This document shows, in pieces, positions 32,882-40,884 of a DNA stretch of 40,884 nt. The notes under the pieces are model-generated. The model did no database searches and was not told where the DNA came from. It worked only from the letters and a program-made list of their open reading frames with translations. Every line of letters starts with the position of its first letter. Within the stretch, counting starts at the first letter, position 1. The stretch is from NCBI GenBank assembly GCA_964564695.1, contig CAZMCC010000024.1, positions 1 through 40,884 on the forward strand. Reading direction: 5' to 3'. This DNA comes from CAZMCC01 sp964564695. Lineage in GTDB: Bacteria; Planctomycetota; Phycisphaerae; Phycisphaerales; UBA1924. Made by a program: the position numbers and the translations under genes.

Positions 32882-34147
32882 CTACCTCGCGCGTGAGCGG
32901 GGCTTCTTGCCGTTGGCGCTGGACGCGGACTTGGGCTTGTCGGGACGGTCGAGGGAGGTGAAGCCCGCTTCGGAGCCCGGCTCGGCGGCGAGGGCCTTCA
33001 TGGCGGTCTTCGTGACGCGGACGCGGCCCTGCTTGTCGACGGCGCAGGGGATCTCCAGAGCGCGGAACTCGCCGTCGGCGTCGAGCGTGCTGATGAAGCC
33101 GCAGCTGGTGCACTGGTCGAGGCTCACAGGGTCGCCGAGTTCGGTGCGCTTGGTGGCCCGGACGATGGTGAGGTCGGCGGTGCGGGCTTCGAGGTGGGGG
33201 CCGCCGTCGAAGGGGTCGATGCGGTCGTGGAAGGCGAAGCCGAGCTTTTCCAGCATGCGCCGCGCGGGGACGGTCTCGGGGCCGACCTCGCCGACGACGG
33301 CCCGGGCCTCGGGGGGCAGGAGCGTGAGGTAGATCTCCTCGCGCGGGAGCAGCGAGGTCATGAACTCCTTGGAGTACTGGCAGAAGCGGTCGGCCTCGGT
33401 GTAGGTGAGGTTGATGAAGCGGCGGCCCAGGTATTCCCAGAGCGTGTTGCGGCCGTCGGCGGTGATCGGCGCCATCATCTCGGCGAGGCACTGCTCGCTG
33501 AAGAGCGGGCGGTTGAGGGCGATGAAGTGGAAGCGGATGAGCGAGAGGAAGCGCCCGAGGCGCTGCTTGTGCCCGCGGTAGCTGGGGGCGAGGATCAGGC
33601 CGCCGATCTCGGTGGGGCCGGTCTCATCAAGCACGAGCTTGGCGACCGCGTGCTTGGCCCCGACCTGGAGGCTCTTGGAGAAGAACTCCTTGTACGAGAG
33701 CTGGAGGCTGACGTTGGGGGCCCCGGGGCCGCCCATGCGCGAGATGATCTGGCTGGTGCCCAGGACGCCGCCGGACTCGACGTCCTCGAGGACGAACATG
33801 AAGAGGTCGGAGCGGGTGGTCATGGCGGCGACGCCGGACTCGGCGCGCTGGACGGGGGAGGCGGCGGTGGCGGAATCGGCGGAGGAGCTGCCCTTTACGG
33901 GCGGGTTGCTCGCGGCCTCGCGGGCCTCGACGCTCGCGGCGATGAGGGCGGGCTCGGCGCGGGAGGAGCCGTCGGAGGCCCCCCCATCGCGCTTGAGCTC
34001 GGCGGCCTTGAGGAAACTCTCGCGGGAGCGCATCACCTTGTCGGAGATGATGTCCTTCTCCGCGGGAAGGTTGATGAAGTGAACCATCTTCGCCAGCTTC
34101 AGGAGCGTGCCGACGTCTTCGATCCGCGCTCGTCGCATCAGGAACAT
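32882..34147 (-). CDS. astA: Arginine N-succinyltransferase
   Basis: A 421-residue acyltransferase, first step of arginine degradation by the AST pathway. MFLMRRARIEDVGTLLKLAKMVHFINLPAEKD matches the family start; SDLFMFVLEDVESGGVLGTSQI, LILAPSYRGHKQRLGRFLSLIRFHF, EMMAPITADGRNTLWEYLGRRFINLTYTEADRFC and FDGGPHLE continue the alignment. An insertion rich in Ala/Ser/Glu at about 50-107 makes it longer than the usual 340. ATG 34147 is chosen over the open frame to 34201. astD follows after 49 bases. A C-terminal extension ends with KKPRSRAR. Confidence 0.9.
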   Translation of the reverse strand: MFLMRRARIEDVGTLLKLAKMVHFINLPAEKDIISDKVMRSRESFLKAAELKRDGGASDGSSRAEPALIAASVEAREAASNPPVKGSSSADSATAASPVQRAESGVAAMTTRSDLFMFVLEDVESGGVLGTSQIISRMGGPGAPNVSLQLSYKEFFSKSLQVGAKHAVAKLVLDETGPTEIGGLILAPSYRGHKQRLGRFLSLIRFHFIALNRPLFSEQCLAEMMAPITADGRNTLWEYLGRRFINLTYTEADRFCQYSKEFMTSLLPREEIYLTLLPPEARAVVGEVGPETVPARRMLEKLGFAFHDRIDPFDGGPHLEARTADLTIVRATKRTELGDPVSLDQCTSCGFISTLDADGEFRALEIPCAVDKQGRVRVTKTAMKALAAEPGSEAGFTSLDRPDKPKSASSANGKKPRSRAR

Positions 34148-34253
34148 GGGCGGAGGGTAGGGACGTGATTGCATCGGGCGCCCGGATGCAGCTTTGTGCA
34201 CCCGGAGGCCCGGCGGACAGAGCTCCGCCGGGGCACCCCGCGCCCGTGGCTGC
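34148..34253. repeat. Degraded copy of the astD palindrome in the astA leader
   Basis: 34209-34238 repeats 30 bases of the astD element exactly, and can itself fold with 9-base arms. The left half (34176-34206) has decayed (GCAGCTTTGTGCACCC) so the long palindrome is imperfect. It is upstream of astA and downstream of the weak gene at 34254. Confidence 0.7.
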
Positions 34254-34778
34254 TCACCCCATCACGTCGAGAACGCCGCTGGAGCGGGTGGTGGCGACGC
34301 GAAGGCGGTAGATCGTCTCGACGGCGTCGCGACGCGGGAGGTGCTCGACAGGCAGCACTTGCCCAAGGCGGGCAAATGGGTTCGGGTGGGGTTCGGCTGG
34401 TGAGGAGGGGGGCGTGAGCTTTGATGAGCGCGACGCAAGGGCGTCCGCGGCTTCGAGCGCTCTGGGCGTGAACTCGACGCGGTCTTCGAGGTTCTCGCGC
34501 TCGAGATAGTGGGCGTACGTCAGCGTCACGGCCGGCTCGAGCGGCGGCGGGCGGGGCGGTTCGCAGGGCGGGGGCTCGCACGCCTCCACGATGCGGCGCG
34601 CGGGCACTCGACACGGGACGGTGTGCGGAAGGGGCAACGGGATGTGGTGACAGCGGTCGACCACGCCGTAATGGAGTCGAACGGCGTGCCGAACGCACGC
34701 TACGGGCAGGTTCTCGATAAAATCCGGCCCAGCGACGCGGCGCGGGGATTCCCGCGTGCGAAGACCTCTCGGACGCAA
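34254..34778 (-). CDS. Hypothetical protein, start uncertain
   Basis: I do not recognise this frame of 174 residues. It opens with a TTG at 34778; the first third (VRHAVRLHYGVVDRCHHIPLPLPHTVP) has His/Arg-rich content, the middle is Pro-rich and the C-terminal part (LTYAHYLERENLEDRVEFTPRALEAADALA) looks helical. It is divergent from queA and 106 bases upstream of astA on the same strand. A genuine but shorter gene is possible. Confidence 0.4.
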   Translation of the reverse strand: MRPRGLRTRESPRRVAGPDFIENLPVACVRHAVRLHYGVVDRCHHIPLPLPHTVPCRVPARRIVEACEPPPCEPPRPPPLEPAVTLTYAHYLERENLEDRVEFTPRALEAADALASRSSKLTPPSSPAEPHPNPFARLGQVLPVEHLPRRDAVETIYRLRVATTRSSGVLDVMG

Positions 34779-34844
34779 TGATCGCGGGCCGGGGGCGTTG
34801 CGTCAGATCCACACGCGACTCCCCCGGCGTTGAGATTCTGCCAC

Positions 34845-36095
34845 GTGCTGCGGACCAGCGACCTCGACTACGAACTGCCCAACGAGCTGGTGGCGACCGC
34901 GCCGGTCGCGCCCCGCGACGCCGCGCGACTCATGGTTGTCTCTCGCGCCGGCGGACGCGACGCGGAGCACCGCAGCGTGCGCGACCTGGTCGAGCTGCTG
35001 CGCCCCGGCGACCTGCTCGTGGTGAACACGACACGGGTGCTGCCGGCGCGGTTCATGGGCGTGCGGGCCGACAGCGGCGGGCACGCCGAGGGGCTGTTCG
35101 TGGCCGAGGGCGCCGCGCCGACCGACGGGGCGGCGCCCGACCCGGCGCCGCCGGCGGGCCTGGTGTGGAACGTGCTCATCAAGGCACGGCGTGCGAAGCC
35201 GGGCGTGCGGTTCCTGCTCACCGACCACGCGGGGCACGCGAGCGACATCTCGCTGCGCCTGCTCGCTCGCGCGTCGGCGCCCGGGGACGCCTCTCACCCC
35301 CCCCACACGCCCACCCCGGCGGCGGAGGACGGGCTGAGTCACGACCACGGGGGTTGGCTCGCGGCGGTCGAGCAGAAAGGTGTGGAGGCCGGCGCTGCGA
35401 ATTCGCTCCGTGCACTCGGCACGGTCGACATCCTCCATCAGCTTGGGCTCACGCCGTTGCCGCCGTACATCCGGCAGGCGCGCAAGCGGGGCGGCGAGGA
35501 CGAGCGGGCGAGCCTTGCCCACGACCGTGACGACCGCATCGCGTACCAGACCGTGTACGCCGACGCCGGGCGGTCACGCTCGGTCGCGGCGCCCACGGCG
35601 GGGCTGCACTTCACGCCGGAACTGCTGGCGGCGCTCGCGGCCCGGGGCGTGGAGCGGGCCGACGTCGTGCTGCACGTGGGGCTGGGGACGTTCGCGCCGG
35701 TCGAGTGCGAGTACGTTGAGCAGCACCCGATGCACGCGGAGTGGTGCGAGGTGCCGGCGCTGACGGGCAGCGCGATCCAGCGGTGCCGTGCGCGGCGGGG
35801 ACGGGTGATCGCGGTGGGGACGACGTCGGCGCGGACGCTCGAGTCGTTCACACCCGAGGAATTGAACACGGGGCGGGACCAGAGCCGCTGGACGCGGATG
35901 CTGATCACGCCGGGGCACCGGTGGCAGAATGTCGACGGGCTGATGACGAACTTCCATCTGCCGCGGACGACGCTGCTCGCGCTGGTGGCGTCGCTGCTCG
36001 ACGGGGGGGCGCCTGAGCTGATGCGGCACTACCGGCAGGCGGTGGAGCGGCGGTATCGGTTTTTCAGCTTTGGGGATGCGATGGTGGTGGTGTGA
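34845..36095 (+). CDS. queA: S-adenosylmethionine:tRNA ribosyltransferase-isomerase
   Basis: QueA converts the preQ1 base in tRNA to epoxyqueuosine. The N-terminus LDYELPNELVATAPVAPRDAARLMVV, DLVELLRPGDLLVVNTTRVLPARFMG, YQTVYADAGRSRSVAAPTAGLHFT, HVGLGTFAPV, MHAEWCEV and MLITPGHRWQNVDGLMTNFHLPRTTLLALVASL are all family hallmarks. GTG 34845 begins VLRTSDLDYELP at the expected place; TTG 34830 is an alternative. At 416 residues it is longer than the usual 340-360, owing to a Pro/His/Ala-rich stretch around 130-190. The stop at 36093-36095 touches the palindrome copy D. Confidence 0.95.
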   Translation: MLRTSDLDYELPNELVATAPVAPRDAARLMVVSRAGGRDAEHRSVRDLVELLRPGDLLVVNTTRVLPARFMGVRADSGGHAEGLFVAEGAAPTDGAAPDPAPPAGLVWNVLIKARRAKPGVRFLLTDHAGHASDISLRLLARASAPGDASHPPHTPTPAAEDGLSHDHGGWLAAVEQKGVEAGAANSLRALGTVDILHQLGLTPLPPYIRQARKRGGEDERASLAHDRDDRIAYQTVYADAGRSRSVAAPTAGLHFTPELLAALAARGVERADVVLHVGLGTFAPVECEYVEQHPMHAEWCEVPALTGSAIQRCRARRGRVIAVGTTSARTLESFTPEELNTGRDQSRWTRMLITPGHRWQNVDGLMTNFHLPRTTLLALVASLLDGGAPELMRHYRQAVERRYRFFSFGDAMVVV

Positions 36096-36126
36096 ACCGA
36101 GCCTCTCGCGCGAGCGAGAGGTGTTG
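36095..36126 (+). repeat. Palindromic repeat, copy D, after queA
   Basis: AACCGAGCCTCTCGC, a short GCGA centre and GCGAGAGG arms; it starts at the last base of the queA stop. It belongs to the same general family as copies A-C, with a different palindrome sequence (CTCTCGC). Confidence 0.7.
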
Positions 36127-36141
36127 GTCGATCGGATATGC

Positions 36142-36170
36142 GTGACCTCCCGCTCGCGCGGGAGGCTCGG
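36142..36170 (-). repeat. Palindromic repeat, copy E, before the metalloprotease stop
   Basis: An inverted partner of copy D: CCTCCCGC and GCGGGAGG arms ending GCTCGG on the plus strand. It ends 1 base before the stop of the convergent metalloprotease gene at 36172. Confidence 0.7.
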
Positions 36171-36171
36171 A

Positions 36172-39100
36172 TCAGCACTTCCCTTCGCCGGTGAAGTACG
36201 CATTAATGAAGTCGGAAACGTCGGTGGAGTTCGAGATGCCGTTGTGGTTGAAGTCGGTCTGGAGCGTGCCGTTGACCTGGTCCTCGAACCAGTCGTTGAT
36301 GAACTCGCCGACGTCGGTGGAATTGACGATGCCGTCGTGGTTCCAGTCCGCGAGGCACTCGCAGGCGTCGGGGACGCCGTTCTGGTTGTAATCCGTGGCG
36401 GGGCCGCTCGCGATGTCGCAGGAGTCGGGGACGCCGTTGGCGTTGCAGTCCTGCTCGAGGCCCTGCGCGATCTCGCAGGAGTCGGGGAACTGGTTGGCGT
36501 TGCAGTCGAGGGTTGAGTCCAGCGGCATGAAGGCGAGGCCGGCGGGGTGTTCGAGGCCGGTGTCCTGGCCGATGACGAACGAGGTGAGGAAGTTGCCGTT
36601 GCGCCGGTCGAAGCGGAAAACCTTGGTGTTGGTGACGTGGAGCTGGGGGTCGGGGAAGAACGGCGGGGGCTCGAACTCGGTGGGGCCCTGGTTGCCGTTG
36701 ACGGCGATGTAGATGTTGCCGTCGGGGCCGTAGGTCATGTCCCACGGGCCGAGGAGGCGCAGGACGCTGTTGGTCCCGTTGTGGTTCCACTGGCCGACGA
36801 AGGCGCCGGTGCCCAGGACGTATTCGAGGGCCTGGTTGGTCATGAGGCTGGAGATGAGCAGGTTGCCGTTGGGGAGGATGAGCATGCCGCGGGGTGTGTC
36901 GAGGCCGCCCGCGCCGGCGGCGATGCGCACGCCGAGGAAGTTGCCGGTGGTGAGGCTGTAGCGGCGGACGGTGTTGTCATCGCCGGAGACGAGCAGCTCG
37001 TTGCCGCCGACGATGCCGCCGGGGGTGATGAGCAGGGCGAAGGGCTCGGTGAGGCCGCCCATGCCGGCGGCGACGACGGTGCGGATGAACGCGCCGGTGG
37101 AGGCGTTGAACTCGAGAACGCGGTTGTTGTTGCGGCTGACGACCAGGAGGGTGCCCGACGGCGTGAGGAGCATGCCGGCGGGGAAGTCGAGGGGCACGAA
37201 GCCGCCCCCGCCGGAGCCGCCCTGGCAGAGGGTGCGCACGAAGGCGCCGGTGCGGTCGAACTCGACGATGCGGTCGTCCTCGCCCGAGGAGACGAGCACG
37301 CGCCGGTCGGGGGTGATGAGGACGTCCTGGCCGGCGACCATGCCGGCGGCGGTGGCGTCGCGCATGCGCACGCCGGTGGTCGCGTAGAACTCCACGACCT
37401 CGTCGTGCTCGCTTGACGAAACCCAGAGATTGCGAGAGCCGTCGAGGGCGAAGAGGTCGTTGGCGCCGTCCTCGTCGCAGTCCTGGCAATCGTCGAGCAC
37501 GCGGTTGCGGTCGATGTCGAGGGGCATGTTGGCCTGGATCTGGTTGTAATCGGCCTGGCCGTTGGCGTCGCAGTCGGCCTGGCACTCATCGGGAACGCCG
37601 TCGCGGTAGACGTCGAGGCTGGTGCCGAGGCTGATGTCGCGGTCGTCGGGGACAGCGTTGTTGTTGCAGTCGGGCTCGCAGTCGTCGGGGATGTCGTTGT
37701 CGTTGAGATCGGTGGAGAAGCCCAGGGTGATGTCGAGGGAGTCGAATCGCCCGTTGTGGTTGCAGTCCTCGCATTCGTCGGGGACGCTGTTGGCGTTGAC
37801 GTCCTGGCTGAAGCCGCCGGCGATGTCGTTGGAATCGGGGACGTTGTTGCCGTTGCAGTCGCGGTCGACGCATCCGCGGTTGCGCAGGTAGTTGCGCATG
37901 ATGGTGCGGATGCTGGTCTCGAAGCCGAGATCGACGACGGCGTGGCCGCCGGACACGGTCTGTGAGCAGTAGCTCATGATGCTGCCGCGCCGGGCCGGGG
38001 TATCGATGTTCTGGCAGCTGTCGATGCCGTAGTCGTGGGTGTGGCCGGTGCCGAAGTTGTGCCCGAGCTCGTGGGCGGTGACCATGATGTCGTAGCCCTC
38101 GGCATCGGGGACGGAGGGGTCGGGAAAGTAACCCAGGATGTAGCCGACGCACGAGTACGACGCGTTGTTGCACACGCCGTTGAGATAGGCGATGCCGCCC
38201 CACGGGACGTCACGCCGGCCCGAGCAGAGCTGGGCGAGGTCGCGGGTGACGGCGCCCATGTCGTTGTTCCATGTGGAGCGGAAGAACGGCAGCAGGTCGT
38301 TGCCGTCGACGTCCCACGGGTCGGTGGGGGTGTCCCAGATGCGGACGAAGCTGAGCTCGATGCCGACGTTGATCTCGCGAAGGAAGACCTCGCTGACCTG
38401 GGCGTAGAGCATCGCGACGTATTCGGTGGCGGCGGCGGTATCGCCGAAGAGGCTGTAGAACTCGAAGTCGGTGTCGACGGCGAGCTGGACGCGGAGTCGG
38501 CGGGCGACGTTGGCGCCGCCGCGGACGCCGTCTTCGCCGTCCTTGTCGTCGTGGCCGTCATGGCCGTCGGCCTCGTCGGCGTGCGCGAGGGCGTGGGCCA
38601 GGTCCTTGAGCGGGTTCTCCGGGGACTCGGCGCCGCACAGGGCGCCGGGGCGGATCGAGCTCGGGCCGGCGTCGGGCATGCCGACGGCGTCGTCGGCCTT
38701 GAAGATCGCGACCTGGCCGGGCGGGAGGCGGTTGCCCTTGTCGAGGCGCGACGAAATTCGGAAGCGGTCGGCGCCGGAGCCCAGGTTGATCGACCCGACC
38801 GTGGCGGTTTCGCTCACGGCGATGAAGACCGACGAACCGGGCTCGCCCTCGACCTGACCGCGCCAGAACGCGATACGGGGGGTGGCGAGCCGCTCCCACC
38901 CCCCCACCCCCCCCACCCCGCCGGGGCGGGCGACCACGAACTGGGTCTCGGGGGTGATGACGTCGAATCGCTCGAGCGTCAGATTTCGGGCAGCCCCGGC
39001 CCCTCCACCCCCCGCACCTCCGCCACCCAGCGGCACGCCCTCGAGGCGCAGCGGGTCGGAGGTGTTCCGCAGGGCGCCCTCCGCGGCGGCGCTGAGCTCG

Positions 39101-39246
39101 AAAACCATGGTCCGGCCGGATTCGACCCGCGACGCCGTCGCGAACGCCAGCCCCTTGGCCGGCGGCGGGGCTGCAATGGCGACCCCGGCGCCACCGAAGA
39201 CGGACAGGGCGGACACGAGCGACGCAAGCACAAATCGCGTGGGCAT
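36172..39246 (-). CDS. Secreted zinc metalloprotease with propeller-like repeats, Ca-binding repeats and paired dockerin ends
   Basis: A 1024-residue extracellular protein. ATG 39246 has GGAGG 5 bases upstream, and a signal peptide (VLASLVSALSVFGGAGVAIA) follows. A prodomain of about 230 residues precedes the reprolysin-like protease (about 235-450): the zinc site HELGHNFGTGHTH, and IMSYCS as the Met-turn. Next come five or six Asp/Asn-rich repeats (DCNGNNVPDSNDIAGGFSQD type), then beta-propeller/NHL-like repeats (RVLVSSGEDDRIVEFDRTG, LLVVSRNNNRVLEFNASTG), and two more Asp/Asn-rich motifs. It ends in two dockerin-like motifs, ADWNHDGIVNSTDVGEFIND and TDFNHNGISNSTDVSDFINA, closing with GKC. 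Paired dockerins with a terminal Cys are typical of exported planctomycete proteins. A C-run at 38897-38923 encodes a Gly-rich turn and may slip. Confidence 0.92.
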   Translation of the reverse strand: MPTRFVLASLVSALSVFGGAGVAIAAPPPAKGLAFATASRVESGRTMVFELSAAAEGALRNTSDPLRLEGVPLGGGGAGGGGAGAARNLTLERFDVITPETQFVVARPGGVGGVGGWERLATPRIAFWRGQVEGEPGSSVFIAVSETATVGSINLGSGADRFRISSRLDKGNRLPPGQVAIFKADDAVGMPDAGPSSIRPGALCGAESPENPLKDLAHALAHADEADGHDGHDDKDGEDGVRGGANVARRLRVQLAVDTDFEFYSLFGDTAAATEYVAMLYAQVSEVFLREINVGIELSFVRIWDTPTDPWDVDGNDLLPFFRSTWNNDMGAVTRDLAQLCSGRRDVPWGGIAYLNGVCNNASYSCVGYILGYFPDPSVPDAEGYDIMVTAHELGHNFGTGHTHDYGIDSCQNIDTPARRGSIMSYCSQTVSGGHAVVDLGFETSIRTIMRNYLRNRGCVDRDCNGNNVPDSNDIAGGFSQDVNANSVPDECEDCNHNGRFDSLDITLGFSTDLNDNDIPDDCEPDCNNNAVPDDRDISLGTSLDVYRDGVPDECQADCDANGQADYNQIQANMPLDIDRNRVLDDCQDCDEDGANDLFALDGSRNLWVSSSEHDEVVEFYATTGVRMRDATAAGMVAGQDVLITPDRRVLVSSGEDDRIVEFDRTGAFVRTLCQGGSGGGGFVPLDFPAGMLLTPSGTLLVVSRNNNRVLEFNASTGAFIRTVVAAGMGGLTEPFALLITPGGIVGGNELLVSGDDNTVRRYSLTTGNFLGVRIAAGAGGLDTPRGMLILPNGNLLISSLMTNQALEYVLGTGAFVGQWNHNGTNSVLRLLGPWDMTYGPDGNIYIAVNGNQGPTEFEPPPFFPDPQLHVTNTKVFRFDRRNGNFLTSFVIGQDTGLEHPAGLAFMPLDSTLDCNANQFPDSCEIAQGLEQDCNANGVPDSCDIASGPATDYNQNGVPDACECLADWNHDGIVNSTDVGEFINDWFEDQVNGTLQTDFNHNGISNSTDVSDFINAYFTGEGKC

Positions 39247-39441
39247 CAGAACCTCCGGATAACTCCGCGTGGAGTGTACCTGACGCCGGGCCCGCCGCAA
39301 CGCGTGGCGGGAGCGAGATACCGGACCAAGAAGCCGACGGAGCGGGTGATCAGCGACCTGAACACACGATCCCCGGACTTCGGGGTTCAACCAAGCTCGC
39401 CCGCACGCCGATGTGTGAAAGCACCCGGAGGAGAGACCCGC

Positions 39442-39786
39442 ATGGCGGCTATGGATCCCATTGGCGCGACGACGAGCCTGCGCAGCCGGTTCGCCGACGA
39501 CCCGGATATGGGGCAAATCGTTCAGATGTTCGTGCAGGAGATGCCGCAGCGCGTGCTGCAGCTCTCGAATGCGTGGGACCGCCATGATCTGGCGTCCCTG
39601 CGCCGGCTGACGCACCAGCTGAAGGGCTCGGGCGGCGGTTACGGGTTTCCCACCATCAGCGAGTCGGCCGGAAAGGTCGAAGAACTGGTGCTCTCGGTCA
39701 TCAGCGGGGACCAGGCCCCGGACACCGCGAGCCTGCAGCGTGAGCTCCGAGAGCTGCTGGATCTGTGCCGCAGCGTGATCGTCTAA
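39442..39786 (+). CDS. HPt (histidine phosphotransfer) domain protein
   Basis: A 114-residue single-domain HPt protein that carries a phosphoryl group between two-component proteins. RRLTHQLKGSGGGYGF contains the phosphorylatable His. Four-helix content is evident in IVQMFVQEMPQRVLQLSNAWD and LQRELRELLDLCRSVIV. ATG 39442 follows GGAGGAGAG. It lies 46 bases upstream of the receiver-GGDEF gene and is probably its phosphodonor or acceptor. Confidence 0.9.
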   Translation: MAAMDPIGATTSLRSRFADDPDMGQIVQMFVQEMPQRVLQLSNAWDRHDLASLRRLTHQLKGSGGGYGFPTISESAGKVEELVLSVISGDQAPDTASLQRELRELLDLCRSVIV

Positions 39787-39832
39787 CCGCGGTTCTCGCG
39801 GTGTCAACGTTGTTCGGGAGAGGCCGACCCAC

Positions 39833-40801
39833 GTGTCTTGCGAAGAGTCCAAGCCGAAGCTCCTGCTCATCGACGATTCGGTGGACGTTCATCGTCTATT
39901 GACCGCTCGTCTTAAGCACGAACCCGTCGAGGTCGTCGGGGCATCGTCGGGCGCCGAAGCGTTCGAGATGCTCAAGACCGTTTCGCCCGGGGCGATCCTG
40001 CTCGACCTCGACATGCCGGTGATGGACGGCTTCGAGGTGCTCCGCAGCCTCAAGGAAGACTCCAACCTCAGCAACATCCCCGTCGTTGTGCTTTCGGGGC
40101 TCGCGGGGAGCGAGGACAAAGTTGCGGCGATCGAGCTGGGCGCGATCGACTATGTCACCAAGCCGTTCGACATGCCCGAATTGCGGGCCCGCCTGCGGTC
40201 GGCGCTTCGCCTGAGCCGGCTGCTGGCGCTGCTCGCCGAGCGGGCCGAGGTCGACGGGCTCACGGGCCTGGCGAACCGGGCCCACTTCAACAAGCTCTGG
40301 CCGTCGCGTGTCGCGGAGGCGGACCGCTACGCCCAGCCGCTCTCGATCGCGGTGCTGGACCTGGACCACTTCAAGCGGGTCAACGACACCTACGGGCACC
40401 CGGCCGGCGATGAGGTGCTCCAGGCCTTCGCCCGCCTGGTCGCCAAGGAAGCCCGCAAGACCGACGTGGCGTGCCGCCTGGGCGGCGAGGAATTCGTCGT
40501 CGTCATGGGCAACACCGGCCCGGACGAGGCGAAGCTGCTCGCCGAGCGCATCCGGACGTCGATCGCCGGCATGACCTTCGCCCGCCACCCGGACCATACC
40601 GTGACGGTGTCGGTCGGCATCGCGGGCCGCGCGGTGGGCGGGCCGCCGGTGTCGCCGAACCAGTGGTTCGAGATCGCGGACAAGAACCTGTATGCCGCCA
40701 AGACGGGCGGGCGCAACCGCACCGTGTGCACCGCGATCGGTGCGGCGGGCGTGGGACCGGATGCGGACACCAAGCCCGCGGCTCCCGGCAAGGCCGCGTG
40801 A
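39833..40801 (+). CDS. Response regulator with receiver and GGDEF (diguanylate cyclase) domains
   Basis: A 322-residue protein (PleD/WspR-like in layout) expected to make cyclic di-GMP on phosphorylation. The receiver (10-125) has LLLIDDS, the acceptor Asp in ILLDLDMPVMDG, VVLSG and TKPFD. The GGDEF domain (about 145-305) has DGLTGLANRAHF, LDLDHFKRVNDTYGH, and GGEEF as the active loop. RKTD five residues before GGEEF is the inhibitory I-site. The C-terminus is a short Ala/Pro-rich tail. It starts at GTG 39833. Together with the HPt gene this is a two-gene signalling unit; its sensor kinase is outside the window. Confidence 0.94.
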   Translation: MSCEESKPKLLLIDDSVDVHRLLTARLKHEPVEVVGASSGAEAFEMLKTVSPGAILLDLDMPVMDGFEVLRSLKEDSNLSNIPVVVLSGLAGSEDKVAAIELGAIDYVTKPFDMPELRARLRSALRLSRLLALLAERAEVDGLTGLANRAHFNKLWPSRVAEADRYAQPLSIAVLDLDHFKRVNDTYGHPAGDEVLQAFARLVAKEARKTDVACRLGGEEFVVVMGNTGPDEAKLLAERIRTSIAGMTFARHPDHTVTVSVGIAGRAVGGPPVSPNQWFEIADKNLYAAKTGGRNRTVCTAIGAAGVGPDADTKPAAPGKAA

Positions 40802-40884
40802 GGCGCGGATGATCGCACCAATCCGGGCCGGCTAGTGTAATGTTGCATTATTGACGCAACTAATATTCAGCCGATTCGTACTGC
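40802..40884. other. AT-rich end of the window, possible promoter of a later gene
   Basis: The last 50 bases are strikingly AT-rich compared with the rest (GTTGCATTATTGACGCAAC, then TAATATT). GTTGC and GCAAC form an inverted pair. It may be the promoter or operator region of the next gene; no gene is visible within the window. Confidence 0.4.

Noticed and set aside
38035..39441. Upstream extension of the HPt frame
   Set aside because: Antisense to the metalloprotease; GGAGGAGAG and ATG 39442 give a convincing start for a single HPt domain.

Overview
This window looks like the chromosome of a member of Planctomycetota, most likely class Phycisphaerae. That is inferred from the high GC content, a secreted protein ending in paired dockerin repeats and a terminal Cys, a small membrane protein with a CxxCGYD...CPEC zinc ribbon, long palindromic repeats at gene ends, and a large MoxR/Bat operon. 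I ran no database search; names rest on motifs visible in the translations.

Layout. 1-1248 is the 3' part of urocanase (histidine breakdown). 1260-2969 is a two-gene restriction-modification module (N4-cytosine-type methyltransferase and a PD-(D/E)XK-like endonuclease, divergent). Its methyltransferase half is clearly poorer in GC than its surroundings. 3288-6908 encodes a 1206-residue secreted chimera: a subtilase-like front lacking the catalytic Ser region, joined to a long unknown part and an SGNH-hydrolase-like end. 7282-7871 holds a doubtful small gene and a CAU-anticodon tRNA that fits tRNA-Ile2. 7988-18760, all on the minus strand, is one long operon: FHA-GAF-PP2C phosphatase, MoxR ATPase, DUF58 protein, a DUF4381-like membrane protein, BatA, BatB, BatC and a BatD-BatE fusion. 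Most junctions overlap by about 4 bases. 18923-20667 is a leucine-catabolism pair (HMG-CoA lyase and a crotonase-fold protein).

20683-21960 is a mobile unit: an IS200-like/RAYT transposase with two direct copies of a palindromic, REPIN-like element on either side, ending beside a tRNA-Arg(UCU). 22113-23936 encodes heme O synthase and a Sco copper chaperone (cytochrome oxidase assembly). 24035-25410 holds an ECF sigma factor with a possible overlapping gene, and a small unknown gene. 25622-28070 is an aminopeptidase P-like M24 peptidase and TilS, the enzyme that modifies tRNA-Ile2. 28794-29795 is an agmatinase-family enzyme, 29867-30259 a zinc-ribbon membrane protein, and 30325-31017 a HigBA-type toxin-antitoxin pair. 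31132-34147 is astA-astD (arginine succinyltransferase pathway), where astD carries an in-frame palindromic insertion. 34845-36095 is queA, 36172-39246 a secreted metalloprotease with beta-propeller-like repeats and dockerin ends, and 39442-40801 an HPt protein plus a receiver-GGDEF diguanylate cyclase.

The most unusual features are repeat-based. Palindromes of recognisable families sit in inverted pairs exactly at the ends of convergent genes (6933/7934, 28666/28774, 36095/36142). Another palindrome family has inserted in frame into astD, and a RAYT is bracketed by duplicated composite palindromes.
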